This document shows positions 1-13,300 of a DNA stretch of 64,000 bases, in pieces. The stretch is from NCBI RefSeq assembly GCF_018139145.2, contig NC_059473.1, positions 59,874,707 through 59,938,706 on the forward strand. The letters run 5' to 3'. Within the stretch, counting starts at the first letter, position 1. Each line of letters begins with the position of its first letter. Source of the stretch: Gymnogyps californianus (Eukaryota > Chordata > Aves > Accipitriformes > Cathartidae). Under the pieces are notes generated by a model. The model saw only the letters and a list, made by a program, of their open reading frames with translations. It had not been told where the DNA came from and made no database searches. Position numbers and translations under genes: made by a program.

Positions 1-3000
1 TTCCTGTCTCAGTACGTTATAAAGATCATGATGACAATTTTAGTTGTAAATTGGTTATATTTCAGAATTTCCTTATTGCATATAGAGATTTAATACTAAC
101 TTGAAAAGTATTTGCACATTTGATATCAGCAGTGGGAAAGTATTATGGAGATCTCTAATTGTCTGAGATGTCAGCAATTTATAAAATGAGTGTACTTGGG
201 CTGTAATGGAAACCTAACCTAAGAAGCTTTTGGAAAAATCAAGGAATCAAAAATCACACCAGGCACCCTAGCTACATAACCTGAAATGCCTTAACTTAAT
301 CTGTATAGCAATGTAATATAAACAGAACAATTTTCTGTTCTATCGTAAATTAAATAGTATTTTTGAAGATGGGAGTTTTTCTTCATCTTCTTATGATGTC
401 ACTGTAGGGTGGAGGGTAAAACTCACTGTTTTGAATTTCACAGCACATTTTGCAAGAGACTTTTTTTGCCACTGGCAACCCTGAAGCTTCAGTCATCTCC
501 AGAAGGATGGGTTACAGCCTGAAAAATTCTTCCAGGAATTCTCTGAACTAGAACATCAATAATTAGATTCTATGGAAGAAACTTAGAGTCATGAAGGATG
601 AAGAAAAATTGTCATTGATTTAAAAGTTTTTGCTTGTACAAGAGGGAGTATAGATACAAATGCTGTTCCTACTTTTAACACATCACAGTTTTATCGCTTT
701 ATAGATAACATGAACTGCACAAGGCAGTTCTGAACTTCTGTCAAGGCAGTCACTGAACTAAACTAAGGCTGTAGTGCTGAAAATATAGTTATTTAACTTT
801 ATTGTAGCAGGTAATCTCAGTGAAATGATGTCAACAGGAGTGCTCTGCTATTGAAATTCAGCATAAAAATATGTGTTTTTGCAAGGGCAGAGCCAAAGGG
901 TGCACAGAATTCTCTTTTTTTTTTGTAAGCACTTTGATTCTGCTATTGCTTTTATTAAAGCATGTTACAACACCTGTTAGAGTGAATCCTGAATGACCAT
1001 GGTGCTTTGAAAATACTGAAATTCAAAGCTGATACGGTGCATGTTTTTGCAAATATGGCTGAAGTTTTTGCTCCAGACTTTCACCCACAGATCTGGAAAG
1101 TAAGCCTTTACTAGAGACAAACTTTTATAGAGTTAAGGTGCATGTATGCTCCGCAGAGCAGCTCTGTGCCTCCTCTGCAGCTTCAGTTGCAGGTATGTGT
1201 GTGGTTCTCTGGTGCAGCTGAGTGAAATCAGGGTATAGCCTTGCAGAGGGAGGGATGCAAAACCAGGAACTGGCAATTATTTGCCTATGTATCTTTTTTT
1301 GTACAGAATGCCGTTTCTGTGCCATACATACATTCACTGTTTACAATTAGCTTTAGTTTTGTATTTAGGTGGATAAATATGCCACTGAGTGGCGTATGGA
1401 AATCAAACACCAATACTTCTGTAAATGTATTGTGAATGTATTTCTAAGCACTATACGCTATCCAAAACAATAAGCCCTACAGCATGACTCTTTTTTACTC
1501 TTACGCCAGGATATTTATATAGCTAATCTCCCTATTCTATCTGTATTCATAAAACTTCTTGTTTAAATTTAAAAAAATCAAATAATCCAGTTACAAATTT
1601 TTATGAAGTTTTCCATAGTTTAGTGGTGTTCAAACTTTTTCCATTTGTGGATCCCTACAAAACTTGTAGTGGAAGTAATCTACATAGCAGAAGCCTTGCT
1701 TTTCTTGGTTATGCTGGCAATGGGCACTTGCAAACTATGGTTTCTCAGGCTGAAATTCACTGCTATAGGTTATAGGAACAAGTGTGTGTTACAGTTCCTT
1801 TGCTGTTGTTGAAATGGAAATTGAGCACACAGAAGAAGGAAGGTGTATTGGTATAAATGTAGAGTGTAGATTACAAGACTCGTTATCTATGCTAGGAAAC
1901 TGTTAGTGGTTGTGAGGTACAAATTCTGCTTGGTGGTTAATGTCTGTAGTGACTACAAGTTTCTATGTTAATATATGTAATATATGACCGGAACCACATA
2001 AAGACAATGGTCAAGCTCCAGAGAAATGACTTAGGGACTTCTCTTTTATCTTTATGTTCTTGACTGCCTGCAGACCACATCGCTGGCCAGTAGAAACCTG
2101 ATCATTTTATGAGTCCATTCTTCTTTGATTGTGAATGAAAATATTCATATATACACATGCAGTTATGAAAACATAATCCCTCCCTAGAAACAGAATGTTT
2201 TCAATCTAATACACGAAGCCAGTGAACTGATCTTTCCAAAATGCCACTTTCTTGATTTGTTTGTTGTGTTTTCAATCAAAAATACCACTTTCTAGAAAAT
2301 TGGTAAATATATTGCTTAATGTTTTGAATTTCCAGACTCTCTTAACTGTAACTCTGACCACAGACCTCTTCCCAACTCTGTATTGCTTGACCTATATGGT
2401 ATTTCAGAATACAATATGACTTGCATAATGCCTGTGTAGCTTGGGTTGAATGTGGACAGGAAGATTTTAGTGATGAAAGATAATGAAAATAAATGAAAAT
2501 ACAACAAAGTGCTTTAGGCCTGTCTGAGGATGACAGAAAACAGAATTTGGAGGCAAGTTAATTATCTAAACTCATATAATACCAGACATTGGACGTATTT
2601 GTAGGTAAGACGCCGATGGTAGTGTATATATATTTTTTTTCCCTTGCAACTTTTTGGGTTTTTTGTGTATGAAATTTCTGTTTGATTATAGATTTGCTCT
2701 TTCTGGGAAAAATTCACACCTCTGTCCCCAAAATGCTAAACGATACAAATAAAGGAAACAAGCTACTGAGACACCATCACATCAAACCTATGTTTTTAAA
2801 AGGACTTAGAAATGCTTCAGAATATACACATATAATGGTACCTACAGCTAAGCAGATGTGTGAATATTTCCAGAATCAGGCTTAAGAAACAGGGGAGAGC
2901 CAGAATCTGTAACCTCATCCCAGACTCTTTTCTTCAAGAGTTGAATGTTGGACTTGGAACTACAGTACCTTTCTGCCCTCTCCCTCCGGTCACTGACCTT

Positions 3001-6000
3001 TCTGGGCACCATATGTTTGAGAGATGTGTTGGTTCCTGCTGAAGTCTGGGGGATCAGCCCTAAGGAAGGGTTGAATAAAGGAAACTGCGTCCGTCTGGCT
3101 AGTTCCTGCTAGCCGTTAAATTGAATTTGCAGCTTTTACAAGCAGGAAGTCATACTTGGATAGGCCATGTGGTATAGGTACTTATAGGTCTTTTCGTGGT
3201 GTTTTTCTTTGGTTCTGAAATATTTTACGCATGGAAAAAGATCACTTTTAGTTGAGTTTATTGTAGCTTAGTTTCATTGAATTATTGTGTTGTTCTTGTT
3301 TTGCAAGGGTTAAAATTTTGAGCTAACATGCCAACCTTATATGTAATTTACATCAGGAGCTTTTACATAATTGATATTAAGAAAAGTGCTTGAGGAATGG
3401 AGACAAGGTGCAGGTCTGTAAAGGTGGTATGAACACAACACAGTTGTAATTATTGCAGAGGGGTGGATACTCAATTATATGCTTAGTGGAAGGAAAGATT
3501 ACTAAAAGTATTAATGGAAAGCTTTAGTGGAGTTTGGCAATTACTATGTGTACTCTTTAGTACGTATAGGTGTTACTAAGTAGCAAACAAATGCACTATG
3601 TATTTGCAAACTTGACTTGTTCCATAAGTAGAAAGCTTTTTCGTGAGTTTCAACTTCTGTAACAGCATTGTGTATTAACTATATATGTATATATGTATGT
3701 ATCTCAAGCTGCCTGGCTTGAAAAAGGAAGGATTTTACATGTGAGCAGGGTATAGTTAAACATCCAGTCCTCGTCCTAGGTTTTCAAGCAGACCACTCTC
3801 ACTGCCTCTGCATTTCGGAGTTTTTATGAAAGCTGTTGCAGAATAAAAACTTTGACTTTGGAACATTTAACAGAGAAATGCAGAAATAATTTTCATGTTA
3901 CCGATTAGAAAAGTGCTATGTCTTTGGACACATCTAGCTGTCAAATGTTGCTAAACCAGTATTTTCTATATTGTTGAAACTTGTCAGATATGTTTTATAT
4001 TTTCCGTGTTCATCGACAATCCTTTAGAGTTTCGTAGTAATTTTTCCCTTTAACTCTCTTCTTCATCCAGCAAAGGCAGTAGCGCATCGGTTAGTTTTGT
4101 TCTCTGTCTAGTCACTCTCTCTGATTCTGGCTCTTATGTCCTAGCACTGTTTGCGAACACTCTAGGAGATGTTTCAGACCAGGTTTTGATGACAGTTATT
4201 TGAGATTTCAATAAGAAATTTTAAAGATTTATAAAGATTTCTTTTTAATAATAAGTTATGAACTTGGCTGAAGCCCTCTGCAATAATGTCCTTTTAAAGT
4301 CACACTTTAGTCATGCTTTCTATGTATTGCTTTTTATAATGGTTGTTGGGGATTCCTCCTCCTTATCCCTCACCCTCTCCAAAAAAATAAAAACATTGGC
4401 CGGGGTGTGTCAGAATCCAGCCAGGACCTCCCAGTGCTGGAGGGATGACGCCTGTATCCTCGCTTGCACACTGGCAAGGCATGGAGCGAGACAGCGCCAT
4501 GGTGGCTGGAGGCTGTGAGGGATGAAGGAGTCATCCCCCCAGTCACGAGGGCCCTTGTGGAGGGGGTGCAGCACGCGGGAGCTGCTGCCTGACCTCTGCT
4601 GCCTGAGGCCCCTGCCCTGGCCCACGCAAAATGGCGGTGGTCACAGTACATCTCAGGAGTTTGTGCAACACCGAGGAGTATAATGGGACAGGAGTCTTCA
4701 AATTCCATCAGTATCTCTAACAAATGGATTTTTTTTTTTTGGCCACACAAATTTGGTCTGTATGCACTAAAATGGCACTGGCCTCTCCATTTGCATGACC
4801 CACAGGCATAGCTGTGTCTGTTTGGCGTGTTCCTTCCCTCTCAGACTATCCACAGGTGACGTCTTAGAGCATGCTGTATCTTTAGAGAGTGCATGGAAGT
4901 GTCAAGGAAAGATGACTTTGTCGCTTTTTGGTTTCTGAGTCTAAATTGCTTCAGGGAGCAAAATGAACCCTAGGATAAATAGCAGAATCTGCCATGTGGT
5001 AGAAATTATTGGCAAGCTGTTAGCCTGCCAAAAAGAGTGGCGATGCAACCCAGAGTCCTCATGGAGCTTTGTGTTCGGAGCCTGCTCCTCCCTTCCAGGC
5101 AGCTCTGCTGGTACTGGTGCCCTGGCTGATGCTACTGCGCAGGCAAATGTTCTGTCAAATGGCCTACCCAGAACGACAGGGTGTTTCTGTACCACTACTG
5201 GCAAAACGCAGCTATTTGTCTGTGTGTTTGGAAAAGTTCCGTGCCAGGAGCTGATGTGCGTGTGATGCCGCTGGCTTGACCTGGGAAACTTCGGTGGCTT
5301 CTGTAGGTGCCAGTGTCAGGTGCTTCTTGCTGTTAGTGGCATGAGTTGTGTGTTGCTTATTTCCACGCTGAAATAAATTCCATTCCTTTGGATCATGCTC
5401 TTAGCAGACACTTTAACAGCCAGCTTTCCAACCCGTAATTCTGTTTTGAAGAGTATCGCTGTGCTTTGAAGGTGTCTTTTAAATGCTTTCAGGGTGTGCC
5501 TAGCCTGCAAGTTTGTGAGGTCCTGCATCAGTCTGAGATCTGAATCTCTGCTCTTTCTGTCATTCTCTGTTTCTTCCTAAAGGTGGAATATTTAGACCAA
5601 GAATTTTGTTTATGGTTTTTCCTTTTTATTTTAAAGGGAACGAGGATAAGCTTTTAAGGCAGAGAACAGATTTAAGAAAAAAGTCAGTGTGTTGTTGCTG
5701 CTCTTTTCTACTTAGTGAAGATGCCATGCGAAGTGAAACATCACTTTTTTAACCTCTGGGTTTTTTTATACATAAGGAAGGCTTGACAGGGAGTCTCTTT
5801 TTAAAAATGAAACATTGCTATATTCTGTCTAAACTATTTTTGCCAAAGTTTTTTTTAAGTGCCAGAGAACTGAGCTTCCAGAGTCTCAGCTTTTAAGAGG
5901 TGCTGTTACTGAATATTTAAATCATTACTGTCCAGAGGTTTATGTTACCCAATAAAAATCCCTTTATCCTCTTTCTGTTGCTTATGTTTTGTTTCACTGG

Positions 6001-7303
6001 TGTGTGTGGTATCAATGTTTTACTAGTTTCTCCTGATTCACTCAGTGTTTCTAAGAAAGCAGAACAGATAAGTTGTGAAAGCCTGATAGCAAGAATAAAA
6101 TTAAGAAAAAACCAAGTCTTCCTTATTTGTCATAGGTGCAAAAATTGAGACAAACATATTTTGATTTCCTTTGGGGGTTGCCTCTGCTAAGGAATTTTGC
6201 GAGTGGAATTGTCCTTCCTTTCACTTCAAAATGTCAGCCGTATACAGGATATTTATTTGTTTTCCATGCTTCTCACTGAGCTACTTGCCTCTTGAGGTTT
6301 ATAAAGAGAAGTCTGTTTCTTTCTTTTCTCTTCTATCATCCGTTGCAGGCAGTTCAATTTGTCCTTTATTTACCCGGAGGTTTCAGGTTTTTTTAACTGC
6401 TGAAATTTATTAGGAGCATAAGATTTTAAAGTATTAGCTAACCTCTAAAAATACCATGTTGCTGTTTATCTGTGGTTCGAGAAGTGAATGGACATTTGAG
6501 GGTCACAGCCTGTTTTCCTCATTCATGAGGCTAACCTTACTCCTCATTGGGAAATATATACAAAACGCAGACTTACTCATTCAGGGAGTACTTTGTCACT
6601 GGCTACTTTAAAGTAAAACCAAGTTTGGGCCATGTTCTGGCTTAGCATCTAAATGGTCAGTTTGTGCCCATTGAAGTCAGTTGTTGCCGAAATACACGAA
6701 TCTAACATCAGCATCTGACCCTTTATTTATTTATTTTTAATCAGCTAGTTCTTACTTCACTAAAATATAAGTTTAATTCCTCTTGAAATCAACATCTGAT
6801 GTGTCTACATCAAATTATGTTATCTTGCATAAAAAATTTCCAGTTCTGTCTGAGATGAGACTGTGAGACTCTGGAAGCAGAAACCATCTCTTTTTGCACA
6901 TCAAGAAAAGATATATTATATTTTAGCTTATGTCCAGACAAATTATTATTTTTTTCTTATTTTAGAATGGTGTAAAGTTTACATGTGCCTGTATATTCCT
7001 TTACTTATTCTGAAACTGATGTGGCATCTGTACCATAGAATAAGAATATTACTAACGATCACATTGTTTGGAAAGGTAGTGAATGCCCTTCTTTCTTCTA
7101 GGGTGGTGTGTGGAGAGGCTATGCATTTCTGTCCCATCACTTTTTAATCACTGTGTTCTTGCAGTATTTTAACCCTACCTTTGTACTGTAGTTTTGTTTA
7201 CTGAGCAAGATCAACTGGGAAGCATTAGTGTAGGCAATACCAATCTGAAAATTTTATAAAGACTGGAAAACTAAGGTTTGCTGCCTTTTGTTTTGTTTCT
7301 CAG
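1..7303 (+). other. SYNJ2: SYNJ2 intron 1 (3' part), no exon seen
   Basis: No exon matching the SYNJ2 N-terminus is visible, so this is inferred to be the end of intron 1. It is AT-rich, with T-runs and a TA/TG microsatellite at 3680-3703. A distinctly GC-richer patch lies at about 4385-4640. A polypyrimidine stretch and CAG at 7301-7303 form the acceptor of the first visible exon. ORFs here are short and show no recognisable domain. Confidence 0.8.
3680..3703. repeat. TA/TG dinucleotide-type microsatellite
   Basis: A short run alternates TATA and TGTA units. It is simple sequence and possibly length-variable. Confidence 0.7.
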
Positions 7304-7390
7304 CTCCAGAAGAAAAGGATGCAATTAAAGGGCAATATGAAAAACTCATGGATGCTTACGGCTGCTTAGGAGAGCTTCAGCTTAAATGTG
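7304..7390 (+). CDS. SYNJ2: SYNJ2 exon 2 (inferred number), start of SAC domain
   Basis: This 87-bp exon reads [19 protein letters not shown] and continues CLGELQLKC, the well-conserved N-terminal SAC region shared by SYNJ1 and SYNJ2. The acceptor is a T-rich tract plus CAG at 7301-7303 and the donor is GTAAGT at 7391. It begins with the last two bases of an Ala codon whose first base must be in exon 1, and it ends after the first base of a Gly codon. The exon number is inferred from human SYNJ2, whose exon 1 stops just before this Ala. Confidence 0.96.
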
Positions 7391-10300
7391 GTAAGTGACC
7401 ACCTGTAAGACTGAGATTATAAAATGCCCAGACAATGCTGAAAGACAACAACAAGAGGCTAAAGTTGTCCAATTCCTTAACTCGTTGTGGTGCCTTGACC
7501 CTGGCTGGACGCCAGGTGCCCCCAAAGCTGCTCTATCACTCCCCTCCTCAGCTGGACAGGGGAGGGAAAATATAATGGAAGGCTCATGGGTCGAGATAAG
7601 GACAGGGAGATCACTCAGCAATTACTGTCACGGGCAAAACAGACTCGACTTGGGGGGAAAAAAATTAATTTATTACCAGTCAAATCAGAGCAGGATAATG
7701 AGAAATAAAACCAAATCTTAAAAACACCTTCCCCCCACCCCTCCCTTCTTCCCAGGCTTAACTTTACTCCCAATTTTCTCTACCTCCTCCCCTCGAGCAG
7801 CACAGGCAGACGGGGAGTGTGGGTTGCGGTCAGTTCATCACACATTGTCTCTGCTGCTCCTTCCTCCTCAGAGGAAGGACTCCTCACGCTCTTCCCCTGC
7901 TCCAGCGTGGGGTCCCTCCCACAGGAGACAGTCCTCCACAAACTTCTCCAACGTGAGTCCTTCCCACAGGCTACAGTTCTTCACGAACTGCTCCAGCATG
8001 GGTCCCTTCCACAGGGTGCAGTCCTTCAGGAACAGACTGCTCCAGCATGGGTCCCCTGCAGGGTCACAAGTCCTGCCAGCAAACCTGCTCCAGCGTGGGC
8101 TCCTCTCTCCATGGGTCCACAGGTCCTGCCAGGAGCCTGCTCCAGTATGGGCTTCCCGTGGGGTCACAGCCTCCTTCGGGCATCCACCTGCTCCGGCGTG
8201 GGGTCCTCCACGGGCTGCAGGTGGATATCTGCTCCACCGTGGACCTCCATGGGCTGCAGGGGACAGCCTGCCTCACCATGGTCTTCACCACAGGCTGCAG
8301 GGGAATCTCTGCTCCGGTGCCTGGAGCACCTCCTCCCCCTCCTTCTTCACTGACCTTGGTGTCTGCAGAGCTGTTTCTCTCAAATATTCTCACGCCTCTC
8401 TCCGGCTGCAATTGCTGTTGCACAGTAACTTTCCCCTTCTTAAATATGCTGTCACAGAGGCGCTACCACCGTCGCTGATGGGCTCGGCCTTGGCCAGCGG
8501 TGAGTCCGACTTGGAGCCGGCTGGCATTGGCTCTGTCGGATATAGGGGAAGCTTCTAGCAGCTTCTCACAGAAGCCACCTCTGTAGCCCCCCTGCTACCA
8601 AAACCTTGCCACGCAAACCCAATACCCTTGTGAAAGCTAATTGCACCTTGTTATGTACAGTCTGGAAAAGATCTATTTCTTTTTCTATGCTGTGCCAAAA
8701 GCATATCACTGAATGATAATCTAAGAATTTTTTATTTTTTCTCACTTTTGTTTTGTCTAACATTCTTAGCTGCCTGAAGATAGTTGCCATTTTTTTCCCC
8801 TACCACATTTGTCCAAGGCAAGCTATGATTTCTTACTTTTTTTGGAAGGATCATGTTTAAACACTGATTAATCACGGCCATCTGAGACTGCAGTACTACA
8901 GATTGCCAGTCCTTGCTGTAATGCCCAGTTGCCTTTAACTGCATAATTCACATGGGTAAGGATTTGCAGAAGCAGGCCTTTAAATGCAACTAGTATAGTA
9001 AGGAATATTTATTGTCATTGCTGTAAATTTCTGTACAGTTTGGGAATCTTGATTTAGCAAAGGACTTGCTATTACACTGCCTACAGGAATGTTAATGGAA
9101 ATAGCATGTTTTAGGAAGAGAACTGCAGTCATTGATTTGAAGGTAATAGTACCTTACACAGCAGACTTCAAATTCACTGATGAAAAAGATGCCTTAAACC
9201 AAAAAGCACTATATGCCTTGTTCCCATGGTCTTCTTACAGTAAGCCTTAATTTTGACTTGGAGGAATTACAAGACTGCTTTCCATATAACTCGATGCTTG
9301 GTCAAGGAATCTGCCAAAGGCGGTGGTGGTGTGAGCACTGGTGTATTTAGACCAGTAGAGATATAAGTGTATCTTTTTATAGTCTGCTTACCATTTTATG
9401 GCTTGAATAATATGACTTGAGATTGATCTGAAGAGGCAACTGCAATCTGAAAGATTTCTGTGTGATAATTTAAAACTGTAGGCCCATCTGGTCTTTTAAA
9501 ATGAATGTGGGCTTTTTGTTTGTTTTGTTTCTTGTGGAGTTAATTAGGCATTTCTACAGAGATTAATATCAATTTGTTAATGTAATTAAAAACGGAGGGC
9601 TTGTGATTAGTTTTTCTTGGCGCTTGGACCTGTTTTTCTTCATAGGAGTCTAATGAATCTTGTTGTAATAGTAAAGGAATGTAGCTATTGAATTCAAGCT
9701 CCTCAAGCTACAGATGAGGGTAGTTTCTTGTATGTGATGGGAACTAAATATATCCGGTTTTAGTCTTCATATTAAAAGGTGAATGATTTCAAATGGGGTG
9801 TGAAATATTCTCAGCCTTATTTTTTCACTTTTATCCTTTTATTTCTATGTTTCTCATATCCTTATTTCTTTTTGGACAATGCCTGCTTAACTTCAGTGCC
9901 CTTAAAGTAAGTGTGAGATTTTTCCTCTCTGAGCTTTGTCACTGCACCTCTGTCTTGTTCTAGCATTAAATTACAAGTCCTGGTACAGGACTTCCTTTGG
10001 AAGGGATTGTTAAAAATTTTATAGGTAATTGGATAAAAAAGTTAACTACTGGAGGCAAACTTCTAATTGTGGTTGAGTGAAAAGTCAGGAGGGTCATGCT
10101 GTAATGGTAAGCAAAGGTAAGCAAACATTTTCTGCTGCTGAACATGTTTAAAAAAGCAAAGATGATTGTATGTTTGCTATCTCACCATTCAAGAGGTAGC
10201 CCAGGTTTTTTTCACAGTCTCAGTTAGATCTCCCATCTTACATATAAGTAAGTTCCATCCCTTTAGCTGTTGCTTACATAAAAGATTAACACTAGAAAGG

Positions 10301-13300
10301 AATGCAATGTAACTTTTTTTCTTTTTTATATAATGTGTTTTAGCAGCTGCAAACAAGGGCATAATTGGCCAGCTCTTCGCTGAGCATCAGTGATCGCATA
10401 GACTTTGTTCAGGAATATCAGTGTTTTTTTCTTACTGCTGGAAACCTGCAGACCATAAGTACTAAATTAACTGAAAATATTTGTGAAAGTACATTCCACT
10501 GGGATATTAAAAGAGTATATTTGTAGAGCAGAGGGGAGACTTTTTTCCAAGACATGAAAGATGTCTCTGAGCACTTTTAATTAATCTGTAAATATTGCTA
10601 CTTAGGAATCCAAATAAATCACATTGTATGCCTGCCAAAGTAGATCGTGCTTTTCACAAGAAAGTAGATGAAATATGTGAAACTGACTCACAAAGTTAAT
10701 GTTTCCCACCAGTAGTAACATTCACTTTTATGTACTTATGTCTGTTAACATGACTCACTAAGTTCTTCTGCTTTCTTTTGTGAGATGGATGGCAGCAGAA
10801 TGGATTATACAGTGTTTCTGAGCTGTATCTCAGCCAAGATTTTGCTGCCAAAGAAGATCTAGCAGTGGCAAATACATCTTAAGCAAAGTGTTAAAAGAGC
10901 TGGCTTTGCAGTGTTTGGTTTAGACACTGTGATGTCAGGAAGGGGTGCATATATAAGGTAGTATTTTGACACCGTCACTACATAGGTTGTTTAGTTTAAT
11001 ACAGCTGCTGTATTTGGAGAGGCATTCTGAATTAATTTGACTGTGTATATACTCTTGCACGTATACAATGTGTAGCTGAAAGGAAGAAATTTCAAAGGCA
11101 AAAAGGACAACTAAGTACCTGTTTTCTATTCCTTTTGAACATTTCCTAATAATGTAACTGTATTCAGAAGAGGGAGAAGGAGTATCTTTGAGACTAAAAC
11201 TGTAGTTTGGAAAATCTTGGTTCTTTTCATAATTCTGCTATAGATTTCCTCAGAGATTTTCGGCTAGATGGTTAGAATCTGCTACTCTGCTGTGTTCTGT
11301 TGCTAATTTTGAAACAGACAAGAGGCAAAAATACCTTGTAAATTGTTTTTCAGTGGACTATAAAGTGAAGTGGAGGTGTGTGTGGAGTGGAGATGGAACA
11401 GGCTGAGGGAACATAAGGCAATGGCATGACTGTGTTGGAATGGAGAAAGAGCAAAAACTGCAGCAAATTTATTTTTAAAAGGAAAGGGCAGTCTTGAGTG
11501 AAATATTTACAGTTAAGAGGGACAAAATAAGAATTGCACATTGCCTCCTTTTCACTGCAACTCATAATAGGCAACACTGAAGTCATCCCATAAACTGCAG
11601 GGGAAACAATTGCCTTGAGTCATGTAGACAGGTTAAATACAGAAACTGCAGCTTATTATTGTAGGGTGTGACGTACTAGAACTGCGTTTCCTGTTCAACT
11701 TGGATTAAGGCAGTTCGTTTCACAAGAGCTTTTGAAAAATGGATGCAAGTTATTTTTGTCTTGTTTCTATGCCAAATATTCTCCATCCTCTGCCTCCCTT
11801 GTGCAACCTGATAGAAGGGCATTCAGCACATATCGCTATGAGCAAAACATTTCTTACATTTCTTTGAAAGTGTTCTTTACAGATGGTTGTGGTGATTTAT
11901 AGCTGTAATGGGGCAAAATAATGATCTTGGTCACAATGCATGAACATTTATACCCATCTATCATCTGAGACCAAAATTTGGTCCATAAGCTTTGAAAGAA
12001 ATTTTTTTTCTTTAGTACTGTAGGTGGGTCTTGCTTTTTCATAGATGTTTTGCTGTAGAAAGCATGATCAGTAAGGAGCACTTCACTTCTTGCTCTAAAA
12101 TTATTTCAGAGATTTCTTTAAAACATTCCAGATTGCATCCCAAGGAAACGAGGGACATTTCTACAGTTGTGATCTTCAGTTGCAGTTCTTATGTTCCTAA
12201 ATCACTTTCACCTATGTGTAAAGTTTAGAAAGGCTAATATGAAGCAGGATTGTACATTAAACTACTTGTAAAAGTTAAAGAAAAAAAAATAAATTTTTGT
12301 TTTCCAAGGTGAGGGGCCCAGTAAATAGTCTGCAGCTGATGTGATTGTTGGTACAAAGTGAAGTGTAAGAGCCAGACCTGGAGCCTTGATCACTTCACAG
12401 GAAAAAAGTTTTCTATTTTTTGGGGTTGCTTTTTATTGGCCTTAGTGCTGGCCCCATTCATCATGCACTTTGCAGCTGTCAGCTGAATATAACATGCTTT
12501 CTGCTACTGTACTGCACATGAAATCAAGGGAAAATTACCATAAATTTTCCACCCAGTGTACTTCCATTAATTACTTTTTGTGATAAGAACTGTTGGGCTC
12601 CTGTTTCAAGAAAGACTGGAGTTTCGCCTGTCCACACTCCAGATATGCAGGGCGCTCCTGAGAGCAGGGAGCCTCTGTCGACTGGCTGCAGTGGTAGTAC
12701 TGGCAGGGCCACTGACTTTAGGGAATTGATTTAGTGTTAATTCTCTGTTTGATCTTGAGGATGCACTGCCAGCATTTTAAAACTCAGCTTCCTGACTTAT
12801 TTGAGCTTACACTTAAGGGGTGACTGCTCATTTCATGACTTTAGTATTTTTTTTCCATGTTGATGTTCTGGACAGAAGAAACATAAATACCTTGAATACT
12901 GTTTAGCTCCTTTCAAAGGTTGTAACCCCATAATATGCTTCCTGATGATGCTGCCAGGTGAATTTGACTGGACTGTGTAATGTATTTTTTATGTGATTGG
13001 TGTTAGCCTGGTACTTCAAGTGCAACTTGCATAAAAAGAGTTTCACTGGAAACTTAAAAGGAGCAGTATTTTTAATATAATTACAGAATTGGAAATAGTA
13101 GTGAGCTGCAGTTTTGAAAAGTTAAGCCTGCAGGGATTCATGGAATAGTCTTGATTGTTTTAAGGGGAAATACCTTCTAGCTTTAAGGAATGTCTGGGTG
13201 TTTCAATTTGATCTATTTCATTAACGTTGTGATAATTTCACAGTTTGCTCAGCAAAACCAATTTAATTTAAAAAAATCCTCTCGTTCTTGTGCCATGGCC

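Larger units (their letters stand above)
7466..8626 (-). mobile_element. Solo LTR of an avian endogenous retrovirus, antisense to SYNJ2
   Basis: This block of about 1.16 kb is GC-richer than its surroundings and matches an LTR family I recognise from many bird genomes. Read on the minus strand it starts near GTATTGGGTTTGCGTGGC, has a TATTTAAG box (8439-8446), then a tandem array of 'gctccagcgtggg' units, and an AATAAA signal near the end (7669-7674). No gag, pol or env sequence flanks it, so it is a solo LTR. The termini are approximate: the expected terminal TG/CA is eroded at the 8626 end, and I could not find a clean target duplication. The ORFs of up to 244 codons inside it are by-products of its GC-rich repeats. 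Confidence 0.82.

Noticed and set aside
6655..6690. 'cccattgaagtcagttg' as an ancient repeat fragment
   Set aside because: The match to the known 'cccattgaagtcaatgg' pattern is too short to support on its own.
7817..8558. Several long ORFs on both strands (up to 244 codons)
   Set aside because: They lie wholly inside a GC-rich LTR with an internal tandem repeat. Several frames are open at once, and none shows a retroviral or cellular domain.
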